In this document: positions 33,110-42,923 of the stretch, in pieces
Position numbering within the stretch: the stretch's first letter is position 1
How the letters are laid out: every line of letters starts with the position of its first letter
Assembly: GCF_022557175.1 (NCBI RefSeq)
Contig: NZ_CP092915.1
Coordinates: 434,001-498,000 of the forward strand
Source: Mycolicibacterium sp. YH-1
GTDB taxonomy: Bacteria; Actinomycetota; Actinomycetes; Mycobacteriales; Mycobacteriaceae
Length of the DNA stretch: 64,000 bases
Direction: 5' to 3'
Translations under genes and position numbers: made by a program
Notes under the pieces: model-generated
What the model was told of the DNA's origin: nothing
Databases searched by the model: none
The model's input: the letters and a program-made list of their open reading frames with translations, nothing else

Positions 33110-33285
33110 GCGGCGATGAGTTTGGGGCGGTGCGGTGGTCTAGATCCATGACAACCGATGAACCAGGATGGACTTTGTGGATCTCCCCGTGCAGCCACCC
33201 GTCGACCCGATGCTCGCCAAGGCCGCGGCCAAGGTGCCCGACGAGCCCGGCGTGTGGTCGTATGAACCCAAATGGGACGGCTTCC
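33110..33285 (+). repeat. 176-bp direct repeat, right copy (5' end of intact ligase)
   Basis: This is the intact counterpart of 30198-30373: promoter, start codon and codons for the adenylation motif. The two copies differ only at two bases (C/T and A/T near the end), spanning an island of about 2.9 kb. Confidence 0.95.
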
Positions 33286-34223
33286 GCGCGCTGGTGTTCC
33301 GCGACGGCGACGACGTGGTGCTGCAATCACGCAACGGCAAGGAGTTGGGCCGCTACTTCCCCGAGCTTCTCGACGCGCTGCGTGACGAACTCGCGCCACG
33401 ATGCGTGCTGGACGGTGAGGTAGTGGTGCCGCGCGAGATCGGCGGACGCACCCGGCTGGACTGGGAGTCGCTGAGCCAACGCATCCATCCTGCCGAGAGT
33501 CGCGTGCGGATGCTCGCCGAACAGACACCCGCGCACTTCATCGGTTTCGACGCATTGGCCGATGGTGACCGCTCGCTGCTCGACGAACCTTTCCGCGTGC
33601 GTCGCGAAGCGCTGTCGGCGTCTGTCCAGCACAAACAGTGGTGCCACGTCACCGGCACCACCGAGGACCCGAAGTTGGGCGCGCACTGGCTGACCAGCTT
33701 CGAGGGCGCGGGCCTGGACGGCGTCATCGCCAAGCGCCTCGACGGCCACTACCTGCCGGGCAAACGCGAGATGGTGAAGGTCAAGCACGCCCGCGACGCC
33801 GACTGCGTCGCGATCGGCTACCGGATCCACAAGAGTGGTGAGGGTGTCGGCTCGGTCCTTCTGGGCCTCTATCGCGATGATGGAGAACTCCAGATGGTCG
33901 GCGGCGCAGCATCGTTCAGTGTGAAGGATCGGATCAAGCTGCTCGCCGAACTCGAGCCGCTGCGGGAGGCCGAGGACCTGGTGCGCGACGGTGAGCCCAG
34001 TCGGTGGAACTCGGCCGCGGACAAGCGGTGGATCCCGATCCGGCCCGAGCTGGTCGCCGAGGTGGCCTACGACCAGATGGAGGGCAACAGCGAGCACGGC
34101 AGGCGATTCCGGCACGCGGTGAAGTTCGTGCGCTGGCGCCCCGACCGAGAACCGTCCAGCTGTACTTTCGACCAGCTCGAAGTTCCGCTCAACTACGACC
34201 TATTCGACGTACTGGAGTCCTGA
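33168..34223 (+). CDS. ligC: ATP-dependent DNA ligase LigC (Rv3731-like)
   Basis: The 351-residue protein has adenylation motif YEPKWDGFR with Lys35, SRNGKELGRYFPELL, CVLDGEVVVP, GLDGVIAKRL and MVKVKHARDADCVA, then an OB domain. It seals DNA breaks in repair and may act with the primase-polymerase encoded one base downstream, as in the conserved ligC-primC neighbourhood of mycobacteria. The start ATG follows a weak AGGATG-type site. Its 5' end is duplicated 2.9 kb upstream. Confidence 0.93.
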   Translation: MDFVDLPVQPPVDPMLAKAAAKVPDEPGVWSYEPKWDGFRALVFRDGDDVVLQSRNGKELGRYFPELLDALRDELAPRCVLDGEVVVPREIGGRTRLDWESLSQRIHPAESRVRMLAEQTPAHFIGFDALADGDRSLLDEPFRVRREALSASVQHKQWCHVTGTTEDPKLGAHWLTSFEGAGLDGVIAKRLDGHYLPGKREMVKVKHARDADCVAIGYRIHKSGEGVGSVLLGLYRDDGELQMVGGAASFSVKDRIKLLAELEPLREAEDLVRDGEPSRWNSAADKRWIPIRPELVAEVAYDQMEGNSEHGRRFRHAVKFVRWRPDREPSSCTFDQLEVPLNYDLFDVLES

Positions 34224-34224
34224 G

Positions 34225-35271
34225 ATGGCAAGTGCTGCTACCGAACTCGACGTTGACGGGGTCAAGGTCAGGCTGACCAGCCCGGACAAGGTCTACTTCC
34301 CGAAGCCCGGTTACACCAAGCGTGACGTGGTGGACTACTACCTCGCAGTCGCCGACCCCATGGTTCGGCTGCTGCGGGACCGCCCAGTGCATCTGCAGCG
34401 CTTTCCTGACGGTATCGACGGCGAGGAGATCTACCAGAAGCGGGTCCCCGCAAAGCATCCCGACTACCTTCAGACGTGCACGGTGACATTCCCGTCCGGC
34501 CGCACGGCCGACGCACTCAAGGTCACCCATCCGTCGGCCATCGCCTGGGCGGCGCAGATGGGCACCATCACACTGCATCCCTGGCAGGTGCGCTGTCCCG
34601 ACACCGAACACCCCGACGAGTTACGCATCGACCTCGACCCGCAACCCGGGACCGACTTCTCAGATGCTCGCGCGATCGCCGTCGACGTCCTCAAGCCCGT
34701 GCTGGACGAGCTCGGCATCGTCGGCTACCCCAAGACATCGGGAGGCCGCGGCGTGCACGTGTTCGTGCGCATCAAGCCCGACTGGGACTTCATCGCGGTG
34801 CGGCGCGCGGGTATCGCGCTGGCGCGGGAGGTCGAGCGACGGGCGCCCGACGCGGTCACGACGTCGTGGTGGAAGGAGGAACGCGGCAAGCGGATGTTCA
34901 TCGACTACAACCAGAACGCGCGCGACCGCACTTTCGCGTCGGCCTACTCGGTGCGGCGCACCGCGATCGCCACCGTGTCCATGCCGTTGACGTGGCAGGA
35001 GTTGGCCAGCGCCGATCCGGACGACTACACGATCGCGACGGTGCCTGACCTGATCGCCACCCGGGACGACCCGTGGGCCGATATCGACGCGATCGCGCAC
35101 TCGATAGAGCCGCTGCTGGAGATGGTCAGGGCCGACGAGGAGGAACGCGGGCTGGGCGATATGCCTTATCCGCCGAGCTACCCGAAGATGCCGGGCGAAC
35201 CGCCGCGGGTCCAGCCGAGTAAGAAGGTCGCCGCGAACTGGGACGAAGACGGCAATCCAGTGGGTGACTAG
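34225..35271 (+). CDS. Primase-polymerase (LigD-Pol/PrimC family)
   Basis: The 348-residue protein carries the archaeo-eukaryotic-primase core of LigD-Pol: RIDLDPQPGTDF (catalytic aspartates near 135-137), KTSGGRGVHVFV (histidine of the nucleotide site) and FIDYNQNARDRTFASAYS (third aspartate). PrimC and PolD enzymes add ribo- or deoxynucleotides during break repair. No ligase or nuclease domain is attached. It lies one base after ligC and is surely co-transcribed. Homologue of Rv3730c by content and position. Confidence 0.92.
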   Translation: MASAATELDVDGVKVRLTSPDKVYFPKPGYTKRDVVDYYLAVADPMVRLLRDRPVHLQRFPDGIDGEEIYQKRVPAKHPDYLQTCTVTFPSGRTADALKVTHPSAIAWAAQMGTITLHPWQVRCPDTEHPDELRIDLDPQPGTDFSDARAIAVDVLKPVLDELGIVGYPKTSGGRGVHVFVRIKPDWDFIAVRRAGIALAREVERRAPDAVTTSWWKEERGKRMFIDYNQNARDRTFASAYSVRRTAIATVSMPLTWQELASADPDDYTIATVPDLIATRDDPWADIDAIAHSIEPLLEMVRADEEERGLGDMPYPPSYPKMPGEPPRVQPSKKVAANWDEDGNPVGD

Positions 35272-35274
35272 CGC

Positions 35275-35556
35275 TCAGCGCAGCGTGACGGCACCGACGA
35301 CCGGTACCCGGGTCATCCAGAACTCGGGTACCTCGGCGTTGGCGCGCGCGTCCCTGGCCTTCGTGTACAGCGCCATCACAGCGAGTTCCAGGGCGCCGAT
35401 GACGAGCATCGGCCACACCGCGCCGGCGATGACGCTGAGCGACAGGGGGTGCGTGGCGGGTTGACGGCGATCGGTGAGGCAGTTGCCCGCCACGAACACG
35501 ACCACCGTGGCCACGAGCCAACACGCCAGGTAGACGAGACTCCAGGTCGGAAACAC
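35275..35556 (-). CDS. Small membrane protein, unknown
   Basis: This 93-residue protein has two hydrophobic segments, WSLVYLACWLVATVVVFVAG and LSVIAGAVWPMLVIGALELAVM (partly shown), and a charged tail with KARDARANAEVPEF. It converges on the PrimC gene with a gap of three bases. No family is recognised. Confidence 0.6.
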   Translation of the reverse strand: MFPTWSLVYLACWLVATVVVFVAGNCLTDRRQPATHPLSLSVIAGAVWPMLVIGALELAVMALYTKARDARANAEVPEFWMTRVPVVGAVTLR

Positions 35557-36024
35557 TGCAGTCCTCCGGTCGCTGTTCGGTAGCTAGTGACCGTCAATGT
35601 AACCTTCGCCACTGGCCCTAACAAGGTCTTCCTGAGGCTCCCAAAGCTGGGAAACCCGCTGGCTATAGCCCTGGAGTTAGCTGGCGGCTATCAATTGTGG
35701 GGCCTTCTCTGCCGTGATTGTGGCAGCAAACGGCAGTGAGTGACGCGGCCGCCATATCGGTGGCGGCATCGACCGCGGGCATCCCGACGACAACGCGCTG
35801 AGCGCAGTGAACGCCCCTCGAATGGCCCGTACCTGGCTGGACACCGGTTTTCGACCGATCAGCCGGTTGGCGTAAACGAACCATTTCGATGGCACGAACG
35901 AGCGGGGGTTTGTGGCCGAAGAGATCGATTGACGGACCGGCGCGCGGTCGACGACGCCGTCAATCGTTTGCGTTGTCAAAGTGGTTGCCGATTCCCTCGC
36001 AGGAAACTGACAGAAGTTCGGCGA
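35557..36024. other. Intergenic stretch, no supported gene
   Basis: About 470 bases. A minus-strand frame at 35677-35979 is open for 100 codons, but its composition is unlike neighbouring genes and it has no ribosome-binding site or recognisable domain. A dead gene cannot be excluded. Confidence 0.5.
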
Positions 36025-37044
36025 TCAGCCGGCGTTAAGCGGGGCTTTGCCCGTCATCTGGCGCCCCTCGCGGTCAATCCACACGAGATCGACAACGTCG
36101 CCGGGGTAGTGCCGGTCGAGCACGTTGGTCAGGGTCGTCGCCGAGTCCAGACCCGACCCGTCGATGCTGATGAGGACGTCACCGTTGTTCAGCCCGGCCA
36201 GCGCAGCAGGCCCGCCAGGCAGGACGTCTCGGATGATGACGCCGGGAATCGACGGGTCCTGATCGCCCGTGGCCACTCCGACCCCGAGCAGCGTGGGGGG
36301 ACCGATGTGCACGGTGTCCGACGCGGCGCCCGAGCGGATCTGACCGGCCACGGCCATGACGTCGTTGATCGGGATCGCGAAACCGGCACCGCCGGGACCC
36401 ATGCGGAAGGTCACGGTGGCTGCTGTCGTCAGGCCGACCACCTGGCCTCTGGCGTTCACCAGCGGACCGCCCGAGTCGCCCGCCCGAACGGGGGCGGCGA
36501 ACTCGATGAGCCCGGTCATCTCCGACGAACTGCCGGTGAGTTCGTCCTTGGCGCTGATCTTCTGGCCGAAGGCCGTCACGCTGCCGGCCTCTTGGGTCAG
36601 GGGGCTGCCGGATCCGTAGGCGTTGCCGAGCGCCACGACGGGTTCGCCGGCGGCGAGTGATGACGAGTCCCCGATGGACGCCGCCGGCAGTCCGCTCGCG
36701 CCGCGCAGCTGGAGGACAGCGACGTCACGGGACCGGTTGTAGCCGACGAGGTCGGCGGTGTACGGCCGACCCAGCACGACCCCGGTGATGGTGTCGGCGC
36801 CGGCGACGACGTGGTAATTCGTCACGACGGTGCCGTTCGGGTCGATCACGATGCCGGTCCCGGTGCCGATGGCGTGCTGGTAGTCGATTCTGGTGTCGAG
36901 GCGTACCACCGCGGGCTCAGCGGCGGCGATCGCACCGGTGAGGTCGTCCGGCGCGGCGAGGGCTGGGACAGGTGCCGTCAGCGATGCCGCTGCGACGATC
37001 GCGATGCCGACGGCGAGCCGCCATCGCGAGAAAGACCTGCCCAT
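36025..37044 (-). CDS. Secreted trypsin-like serine protease with PDZ domain (HtrA-like)
   Basis: The 339-residue protein begins with a Sec signal (to PVPALAA, about residue 31). The chymotrypsin-fold domain shows His78 (TNYHVV), Asp107 (RSRDVAVL) and Ser191 (GDSGGP). A PDZ domain with GVIIRDVLPGGPAALAGLNNGD follows from about residue 240. It works outside the cytoplasmic membrane, possibly in protein quality control. Unlike full HtrA there is no N-terminal transmembrane regulatory region. The gene is monocistronic. Confidence 0.9.
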   Translation of the reverse strand: MGRSFSRWRLAVGIAIVAAASLTAPVPALAAPDDLTGAIAAAEPAVVRLDTRIDYQHAIGTGTGIVIDPNGTVVTNYHVVAGADTITGVVLGRPYTADLVGYNRSRDVAVLQLRGASGLPAASIGDSSSLAAGEPVVALGNAYGSGSPLTQEAGSVTAFGQKISAKDELTGSSSEMTGLIEFAAPVRAGDSGGPLVNARGQVVGLTTAATVTFRMGPGGAGFAIPINDVMAVAGQIRSGAASDTVHIGPPTLLGVGVATGDQDPSIPGVIIRDVLPGGPAALAGLNNGDVLISIDGSGLDSATTLTNVLDRHYPGDVVDLVWIDREGRQMTGKAPLNAG

Positions 37045-37126
37045 GTGCCGCCCCTGTCTGGCCGAGATTGTGCCTCAATACTGACGGTGAGACGCCCAGC
37101 TGTCGACGAAGCTCGCCCGTGCAGAG

Positions 37127-37888
37127 TCAGTCGTCGAGGGCTACCCCACCGCGTGAGCGGCGAAACAGGCGTGACGATGACTTGCCCGCCGGGCGGCGGT
37201 TGCGCAGCTTGGCATCGGACTCCTCGGAGTCCTTCTCGGCGTTCTTCTCGTTGTCGTTACCGTCGGCGACGTCGGTCGCCTCGTCAGCAACAACGGTCTC
37301 GTCGGCCTCTTCAACCTCGACGGACGCATCGTCCTCAGTCGCCTCGGAAGCCTCGGTGGTCTCGGGCTCGTCAAGCTCGTCGGCCTCGGCCTCGGACTCG
37401 GCGGCCTTGCCGCGGCCCCGACGCTGATTCGCCGACTTGGGCTTGAGCGGCTTCGGCGGAGGCGGCGGCAGTTCGGCGACGTAAGCCAGATGGAAGGCGA
37501 ACGCACCGAGCAGGGCAAGTGCGGCGGCCGCGCCGTAGATGCCGAACAGCCAGGCGCCCGCAGTGTCCAGGCTCAGCCAGATCTCGCTGATGGCCGCGCC
37601 GACGATCAACACGCCTGCCAGGACCTGCAACGCGATCGAGCAGACCCGCAGCGTCAGGGCCAGCGTGGGGGTGCCGTACTCGGGCTTACGGGTGCGCAGC
37701 CACGTGAACACGACGGGAAGCGCAGACAGCCCGATCAGAACGCCGCACACGATGCGCATCGCCGTGCCGAGGGTCTCCGACCAGGCGCCGGTCAGCTCAT
37801 TCCAGCGGGGCAGAACGAAGAAGAAGTACAGAACACCGGCAAGGACCAGGAACGATGCGTGCCACAGGACCGCGATCCAGCGCCGCAT
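37127..37888 (-). CDS. lucA: LucA-like membrane protein (Rv3723 homologue)
   Basis: The 253-residue protein has four transmembrane segments in residues 1-145 and a long acidic C-terminal tail rich in Glu, Asp, Ala and Val. Length and position beside tRNA-Ser and the Rv3722c homologue match Rv3723 (254 aa), named LucA for its role in stabilising Mce1 and Mce4 lipid importers in M. tuberculosis. I chose ATG 37888; the frame continues upstream across the tRNA and ffs and cannot be coding there. Confidence 0.85.
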   Translation of the reverse strand: MRRWIAVLWHASFLVLAGVLYFFFVLPRWNELTGAWSETLGTAMRIVCGVLIGLSALPVVFTWLRTRKPEYGTPTLALTLRVCSIALQVLAGVLIVGAAISEIWLSLDTAGAWLFGIYGAAAALALLGAFAFHLAYVAELPPPPPKPLKPKSANQRRGRGKAAESEAEADELDEPETTEASEATEDDASVEVEEADETVVADEATDVADGNDNEKNAEKDSEESDAKLRNRRPAGKSSSRLFRRSRGGVALDD

Positions 37889-37920
37889 GCTCCTCCTCGA
37901 GTCGGTGGTGGGGCTTCGGC

Positions 37921-37959
37921 GTGGGGTACGGCCGGTATTTCTACCGGCCGTACCCCCAC
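37921..37959 (-). terminator. Terminator-like hairpin after tRNA-Ser
   Basis: GTGGGGTACGGCCGGTA and TACCGGCCGTACCCCCAC pair over about 17 bp around a short TTTC loop region. It lies 7 bp beyond the mature 3' end of the tRNA on the minus strand, and ahead of lucA. Confidence 0.75.
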
Positions 37960-37965
37960 CATGTG

Positions 37966-38051
37966 CGGAGGATAGGGGATTTGAACCCCTGAGGGCTATT
38001 AACCCAACCCGCGTTCCAGGCGAGCGCCATAGGCCACTAGGCGAATCCTCC
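37966..38051 (-). tRNA. tRNA-Ser (GGA)
   Basis: The 86-nt sequence folds as a class II tRNA: acceptor GGAGGAT/ATCCTCC, D arm GCC/GGC, anticodon stem CTCGC/GCGGG with loop CTGGAAC (anticodon GGA), a variable arm, and TTCAAAT in the T loop. The CCA end is not encoded. Confidence 0.95.
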
Positions 38052-38155
38052 GCGGGCAATGGTAGCCGACCTTCCCGGCACACCCCACAAGACGCAGACT
38101 CTGGGGTCGTGACCGGCACCGGTCCGGGGCTCGTGCTGGCGGGTATTACACTCAT

Positions 38156-38246
38156 GGCGGACCCCGCGCGGCGTCCATCCTGTGAACTCCCCCAGGGCCG
38201 GAAGGCAGCAAGGGTCAATGGGCTCTGGCGGGTGCGCGGGGTCCCC
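38156..38246 (+). ncRNA. ffs: Signal recognition particle 4.5S RNA
   Basis: The diagnostic tip GGGCCGGAAGGCAGCAAGGG (38194-38213) of the SRP Alu-less hairpin is present with the flanking GTGAACTCCCCC. The ends GGACCCCGCGC and GCGCGGGGTCC pair to close the stem. It binds Ffh and directs signal-bearing ribosomes to the membrane. Ends are set from the pairing and are good to a few bases. Confidence 0.95.
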
Positions 38247-38267
38247 TTAGGTTCAAGGGTCCAGTAG

Positions 38268-39581
<1,314 letters not shown>

Positions 39582-39618
39582 TTCGGGACTAGTCCGGCGC
39601 TCTGGGTAGCCTTCTCCC

Positions 39619-41610
39619 GTGGCTCTCTACCGTAAGTACCGCCCTGCTTCGTTCGCCGAGGTAGTCGGCCAGGAACACGTCACCGAGCCACTGTCGACGG
39701 CGCTGACCTCCGGCCGGATCAACCACGCCTACCTGTTCTCTGGTCCGCGCGGGTGCGGCAAGACGTCGTCGGCGCGCATCCTGGCCCGCTCGCTCAACTG
39801 CGAGCAGGGCCCGACGGCGACGCCGTGCGGGGTGTGCAACTCGTGCGTCGCGCTCGCCCCGAACGGGCCGGGCAACGTCGACGTGTCCGAACTCGACGCG
39901 GCCAGCCACGGTGGTGTCGATGACACCCGCGAGCTGCGCGACCGCGCGTTCTACGCCCCAGCGCAGTCGCGGTACCGGATCTTCATCGTGGACGAAGCGC
40001 ACATGGTCACCAACGCGGGCTTCAACGCGCTGCTCAAGATCGTCGAGGAGCCACCGGAACACCTGATCTTCGTGTTCGCCACCACCGAACCCGAGAAGGT
40101 GCTGCCCACGATCAGGTCGCGGACCCACCACTACCCGTTCCGGCTGCTGGCACCCAAGACCATGCGCGGCCTCATCGAGCGGATCTGCGCCCAGGAAGAC
40201 GTCGTCGTCGAGGACGCGGTGTTCCCGCTGGTGATCCGGGCGGGCGGCGGTTCGCCACGTGACACCCTGTCGGTACTCGACCAGCTGCTCGCAGGCGCCG
40301 ACGGCAATCGCGTCACCTATCCACGGGCACTGGCGCTGCTCGGCGCCACCGATATGGCCCTCATCGACGCCGCCGTCGACGCGCTCGCCGCGGGTGACGC
40401 CGCGGCGTTGTTCGGTGCCGTCGAGGCCGTCATCGATGCGGGCCACGACCCGCGCCGGTTCGCCAACGACCTGTTGGAGCGGTTCCGCGACCTCATCGTG
40501 TTGCAGGCCGTTCCCGACGCCGCCGCGCGCGGTGTGGTCGACGCACCGGTGGACGTGCTGGAGCGGATGCGCTCCCAGACCACGCGCCTCGGCACGGCGA
40601 CGCTGACGCGCTATGCCGAAGTGGTGCACGCCGGTCTGGGCGAGATGCGCGGGGCCACCGCTCCACGTCTGCTGCTCGAGGTGGTGTGCGCCCGGCTTCT
40701 GCTGCCGTCGGCCAGTGACACCGAAGCGGCTCTGCTGCAACGGATCGAACGCCTCGAGACGCGCCTGTCGGTGTCGATCCCCGCGGGGGAGGCAGCGCTG
40801 GCCGGGCAGACGACGGCAGCCGCGCCCGCCGCGGCGCCGTCATTTGGCGCGCCGGCATCGGCCCCGCCGACAGGAGCCCCGGGCAAGCAGTTCGCCCGAC
40901 GCAGTCAATCCGCACCCGAGCCGGCCAGTGCGGCCGTCGCCGAGCCTGAGCCCGCTGCTGTCACACCGCCCCCTGCGGTCGTGACGCCGCCTCCTGCGGT
41001 CGTGACGCCACCTCCCGCCCCACCCGAGCCGGTTGCGCCACCCGAACCGGTTGCACCACCCGAGCCGGTTGTTCAGCCCGAGCCGGTTGCCCGGCCCGCG
41101 CCGACACCACCGCCGGTGGCGCCTCCCGCCGCGGCTACGCCTCCGGCCGCGGCCGGACAGCCCGACGCTGCAACCGTGCGCAGCCTGTGGCCGACGGTGC
41201 GCGAGAAGGTGCGGGAACGGCGCCGCCCCACCGACGTGATGCTCGACGGCGCGATCGTCGTCGCCGTCGAGCGGGACACGCTCGTGCTGAGCCATATCTC
41301 GGCGCCGCTGGCCAAGCGCATCAACGAGGCGCGCAACGTGGAGATCATCCGCGACGCGCTCAAAGACGCGCTCGGCGTGAACTGGAACATCAGGTGCGAG
41401 GCCGGCGCGACCAACGCCGCGGGCCCCGGACCCGATCAGCGGTCACACCCGCAGGCCGACCCCACGCCGCCTCCGCCTGACGCCGCCGAGGAGGAGAGCA
41501 TGCTCGCCGAGGCCGAACGCGATGGCGCCGTGCCCCGACGCGACCCCGAGGAAGTGGCCCTCGAACTACTGCAGACCGAGCTCGGCGCCCGCCCGATCGA
41601 CGGAGGCTAG
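39619..41610 (+). CDS. dnaX: DNA polymerase III subunit gamma/tau
   Basis: The 663-residue protein has the clamp-loader AAA+ core: Walker A GPRGCGKTS (about 37-45), a four-cysteine zinc site with GVCNSC, Walker B VDEAHMV and the sensor FATTEPEKV. From about 395 a Pro/Ala/Val-rich linker with repeats leads to a C-terminal domain near 520-620 that resembles the tau alpha-binding part. Start is GTG. It converges with the CFA-synthase gene; their ends overlap by 4 bp. Confidence 0.97.
   Translation: MALYRKYRPASFAEVVGQEHVTEPLSTALTSGRINHAYLFSGPRGCGKTSSARILARSLNCEQGPTATPCGVCNSCVALAPNGPGNVDVSELDAASHGGVDDTRELRDRAFYAPAQSRYRIFIVDEAHMVTNAGFNALLKIVEEPPEHLIFVFATTEPEKVLPTIRSRTHHYPFRLLAPKTMRGLIERICAQEDVVVEDAVFPLVIRAGGGSPRDTLSVLDQLLAGADGNRVTYPRALALLGATDMALIDAAVDALAAGDAAALFGAVEAVIDAGHDPRRFANDLLERFRDLIVLQAVPDAAARGVVDAPVDVLERMRSQTTRLGTATLTRYAEVVHAGLGEMRGATAPRLLLEVVCARLLLPSASDTEAALLQRIERLETRLSVSIPAGEAALAGQTTAAAPAAAPSFGAPASAPPTGAPGKQFARRSQSAPEPASAAVAEPEPAAVTPPPAVVTPPPAVVTPPPAPPEPVAPPEPVAPPEPVVQPEPVARPAPTPPPVAPPAAATPPAAAGQPDAATVRSLWPTVREKVRERRRPTDVMLDGAIVVAVERDTLVLSHISAPLAKRINEARNVEIIRDALKDALGVNWNIRCEAGATNAAGPGPDQRSHPQADPTPPPPDAAEEESMLAEAERDGAVPRRDPEEVALELLQTELGARPIDGG
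40963..41105 (+). repeat. Degenerate Pro-rich coding repeats in dnaX
   Basis: Copies of VVTPPPA (21 bp) and then PPEPVA-type units (18 bp) follow one another in frame. Such repeats lengthen or shorten easily and may differ between strains. They form the flexible linker of DnaX. Confidence 0.75.
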
Positions 41611-42923
41611 GCCGTCCACCACGGCCGCAGCGGCAGTCCGCCGTCGCTGCCCCGCTGATCGAGCTTCACCGCCAGAATCTGGTGCAGCTGGACGACATTG
41701 GTCTCGAAACCGAGCCGGGAACCGGCCATGTACAGGCCCCAGACCTTCGCCGTTCCCACGCCGACCTCCTCGACCGCCTCGTCCCAGTGCTCGACGAGGT
41801 TGCCGCACCAGTCCCGCAGCGTCTTCGCGTAGTGGTTGCGCAGGTTCTCCTCGTGCATCACCTCCAGGCCGACATCCTGAGCCTCGGTGATGATGCGTCC
41901 CGACCCCGTGAGTTCGCCGTCGGGGAACACATAGCGGTCGATGAAGCCGCCCGCGCCTGCGCCTGCGCGATTGCCGGGCCGGGTGATCGAGTGGTTGAGC
42001 AGCAGGGCACCGGGCCGCATCTTCGATTTGAGGAACCGAAAGTACGCCGGGTAGTTGGCCACGCCGATGTGCTCGGTCAGCCCGATCGAGGACACCGCGT
42101 CGAAGCCGGACTCGCGCACGTCGCGGTAGTCGCTGTGCCGCACCTCGGCAAGGTCGGACAGACCCTCCTCGGCGATCGCGTTCTGCGCCCACTCTGCCTG
42201 CTGCCGCGACAGCGTCACGCCGATCGCCTTGACGCCGTGCCGGGCGGCGTAGCGCACCATGCTGCCCCAGCCGCAGCCGACATCGAGTAGGCGATCGCCC
42301 GGCTGTAGGCGCAGCTTCTCGAAAACCAGTCGGTACTTGTTGTCCTGCGCCTCCTCCAGCGTCGCGCCATCGTGCGGGTAGCACGCGCAGGTGTAGGTCA
42401 TCGACGGTCCGAGAACCCACTCGTAGAAGGCGTTCGACACGTCGTAGTGGTGAGCGATGGCCTCAGCGTCGCGAGACTTGCTGTGCCGCATACCCTCCGC
42501 GATGCGCCGCCAGCGCGGCAGCGCCTCCTGCGGCGGCGGTGCGATCGGCATCAAGTGCTCGAATCCGATGGAGCGCACAATGTTTGCCAGTACCCGCGCT
42601 GGTGGCCTCTTGAAGTGCAGCTTCTCGGCCAGCGCGCGGAGCAGGTCGTACGGGTCGCCGGGGTGTACGCCACGGGGCTCGACGTCGCCGGAGACATACG
42701 CCCGCGCCAGGCCCAGCTCGCCGGGTGCGGTCGCCAGATACGTGGTGCCACGCGGGGTGCGCAGATCCAGGCCGAGTTCCGCGTCCTCGGGGCCGGTCGA
42801 ACTGCCGTCGTACGCGGTGAACTTCAGCGGCATCTCCTCACCGGCGGCGAGGATCTCGAGGATCTCCGCCAGTGTCAGCCTGCCGTGGTCCGTGGTGTCC
42901 TGTGGGTCCTTGATTGTCGTCAC
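41607..42923 (-). CDS. Cyclopropane-fatty-acid-synthase-like SAM methyltransferase (Rv3720-like)
   Basis: This 438-residue protein has an N-terminal extension and a class I methyltransferase domain with LLDVGCGWGSMVRYAARHG (about 205-223) and the CFA hallmark YTCACYP near 180. CFA-type enzymes methylenate or methylate acyl-chain double bonds using SAM. The gene overlaps an FAD-oxidoreductase gene upstream by 4 bp; the same pairing makes tuberculostearic acid in actinobacteria (methylene transfer, then reduction). Whether this pair does that is inference. Confidence 0.9.
   Translation of the reverse strand: MTTIKDPQDTTDHGRLTLAEILEILAAGEEMPLKFTAYDGSSTGPEDAELGLDLRTPRGTTYLATAPGELGLARAYVSGDVEPRGVHPGDPYDLLRALAEKLHFKRPPARVLANIVRSIGFEHLMPIAPPPQEALPRWRRIAEGMRHSKSRDAEAIAHHYDVSNAFYEWVLGPSMTYTCACYPHDGATLEEAQDNKYRLVFEKLRLQPGDRLLDVGCGWGSMVRYAARHGVKAIGVTLSRQQAEWAQNAIAEEGLSDLAEVRHSDYRDVRESGFDAVSSIGLTEHIGVANYPAYFRFLKSKMRPGALLLNHSITRPGNRAGAGAGGFIDRYVFPDGELTGSGRIITEAQDVGLEVMHEENLRNHYAKTLRDWCGNLVEHWDEAVEEVGVGTAKVWGLYMAGSRLGFETNVVQLHQILAVKLDQRGSDGGLPLRPWWTA

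Noticed and set aside
35677..35979. 100-codon minus-strand gene between the small membrane protein and the protease
   Set aside because: Unusual composition, no ribosome-binding site and no family; described only as part of an intergenic stretch.
37889..38218. Upstream extension of the lucA frame
   Set aside because: It would cross the tRNA-Ser gene and the SRP RNA on the opposite strand; length of the known homologue supports ATG 37888.
40963..41105. Possible CRISPR array or VNTR outside genes
   Set aside because: The repeats are in frame within dnaX, degenerate and without spacers of constant length; they encode a Pro-rich linker.
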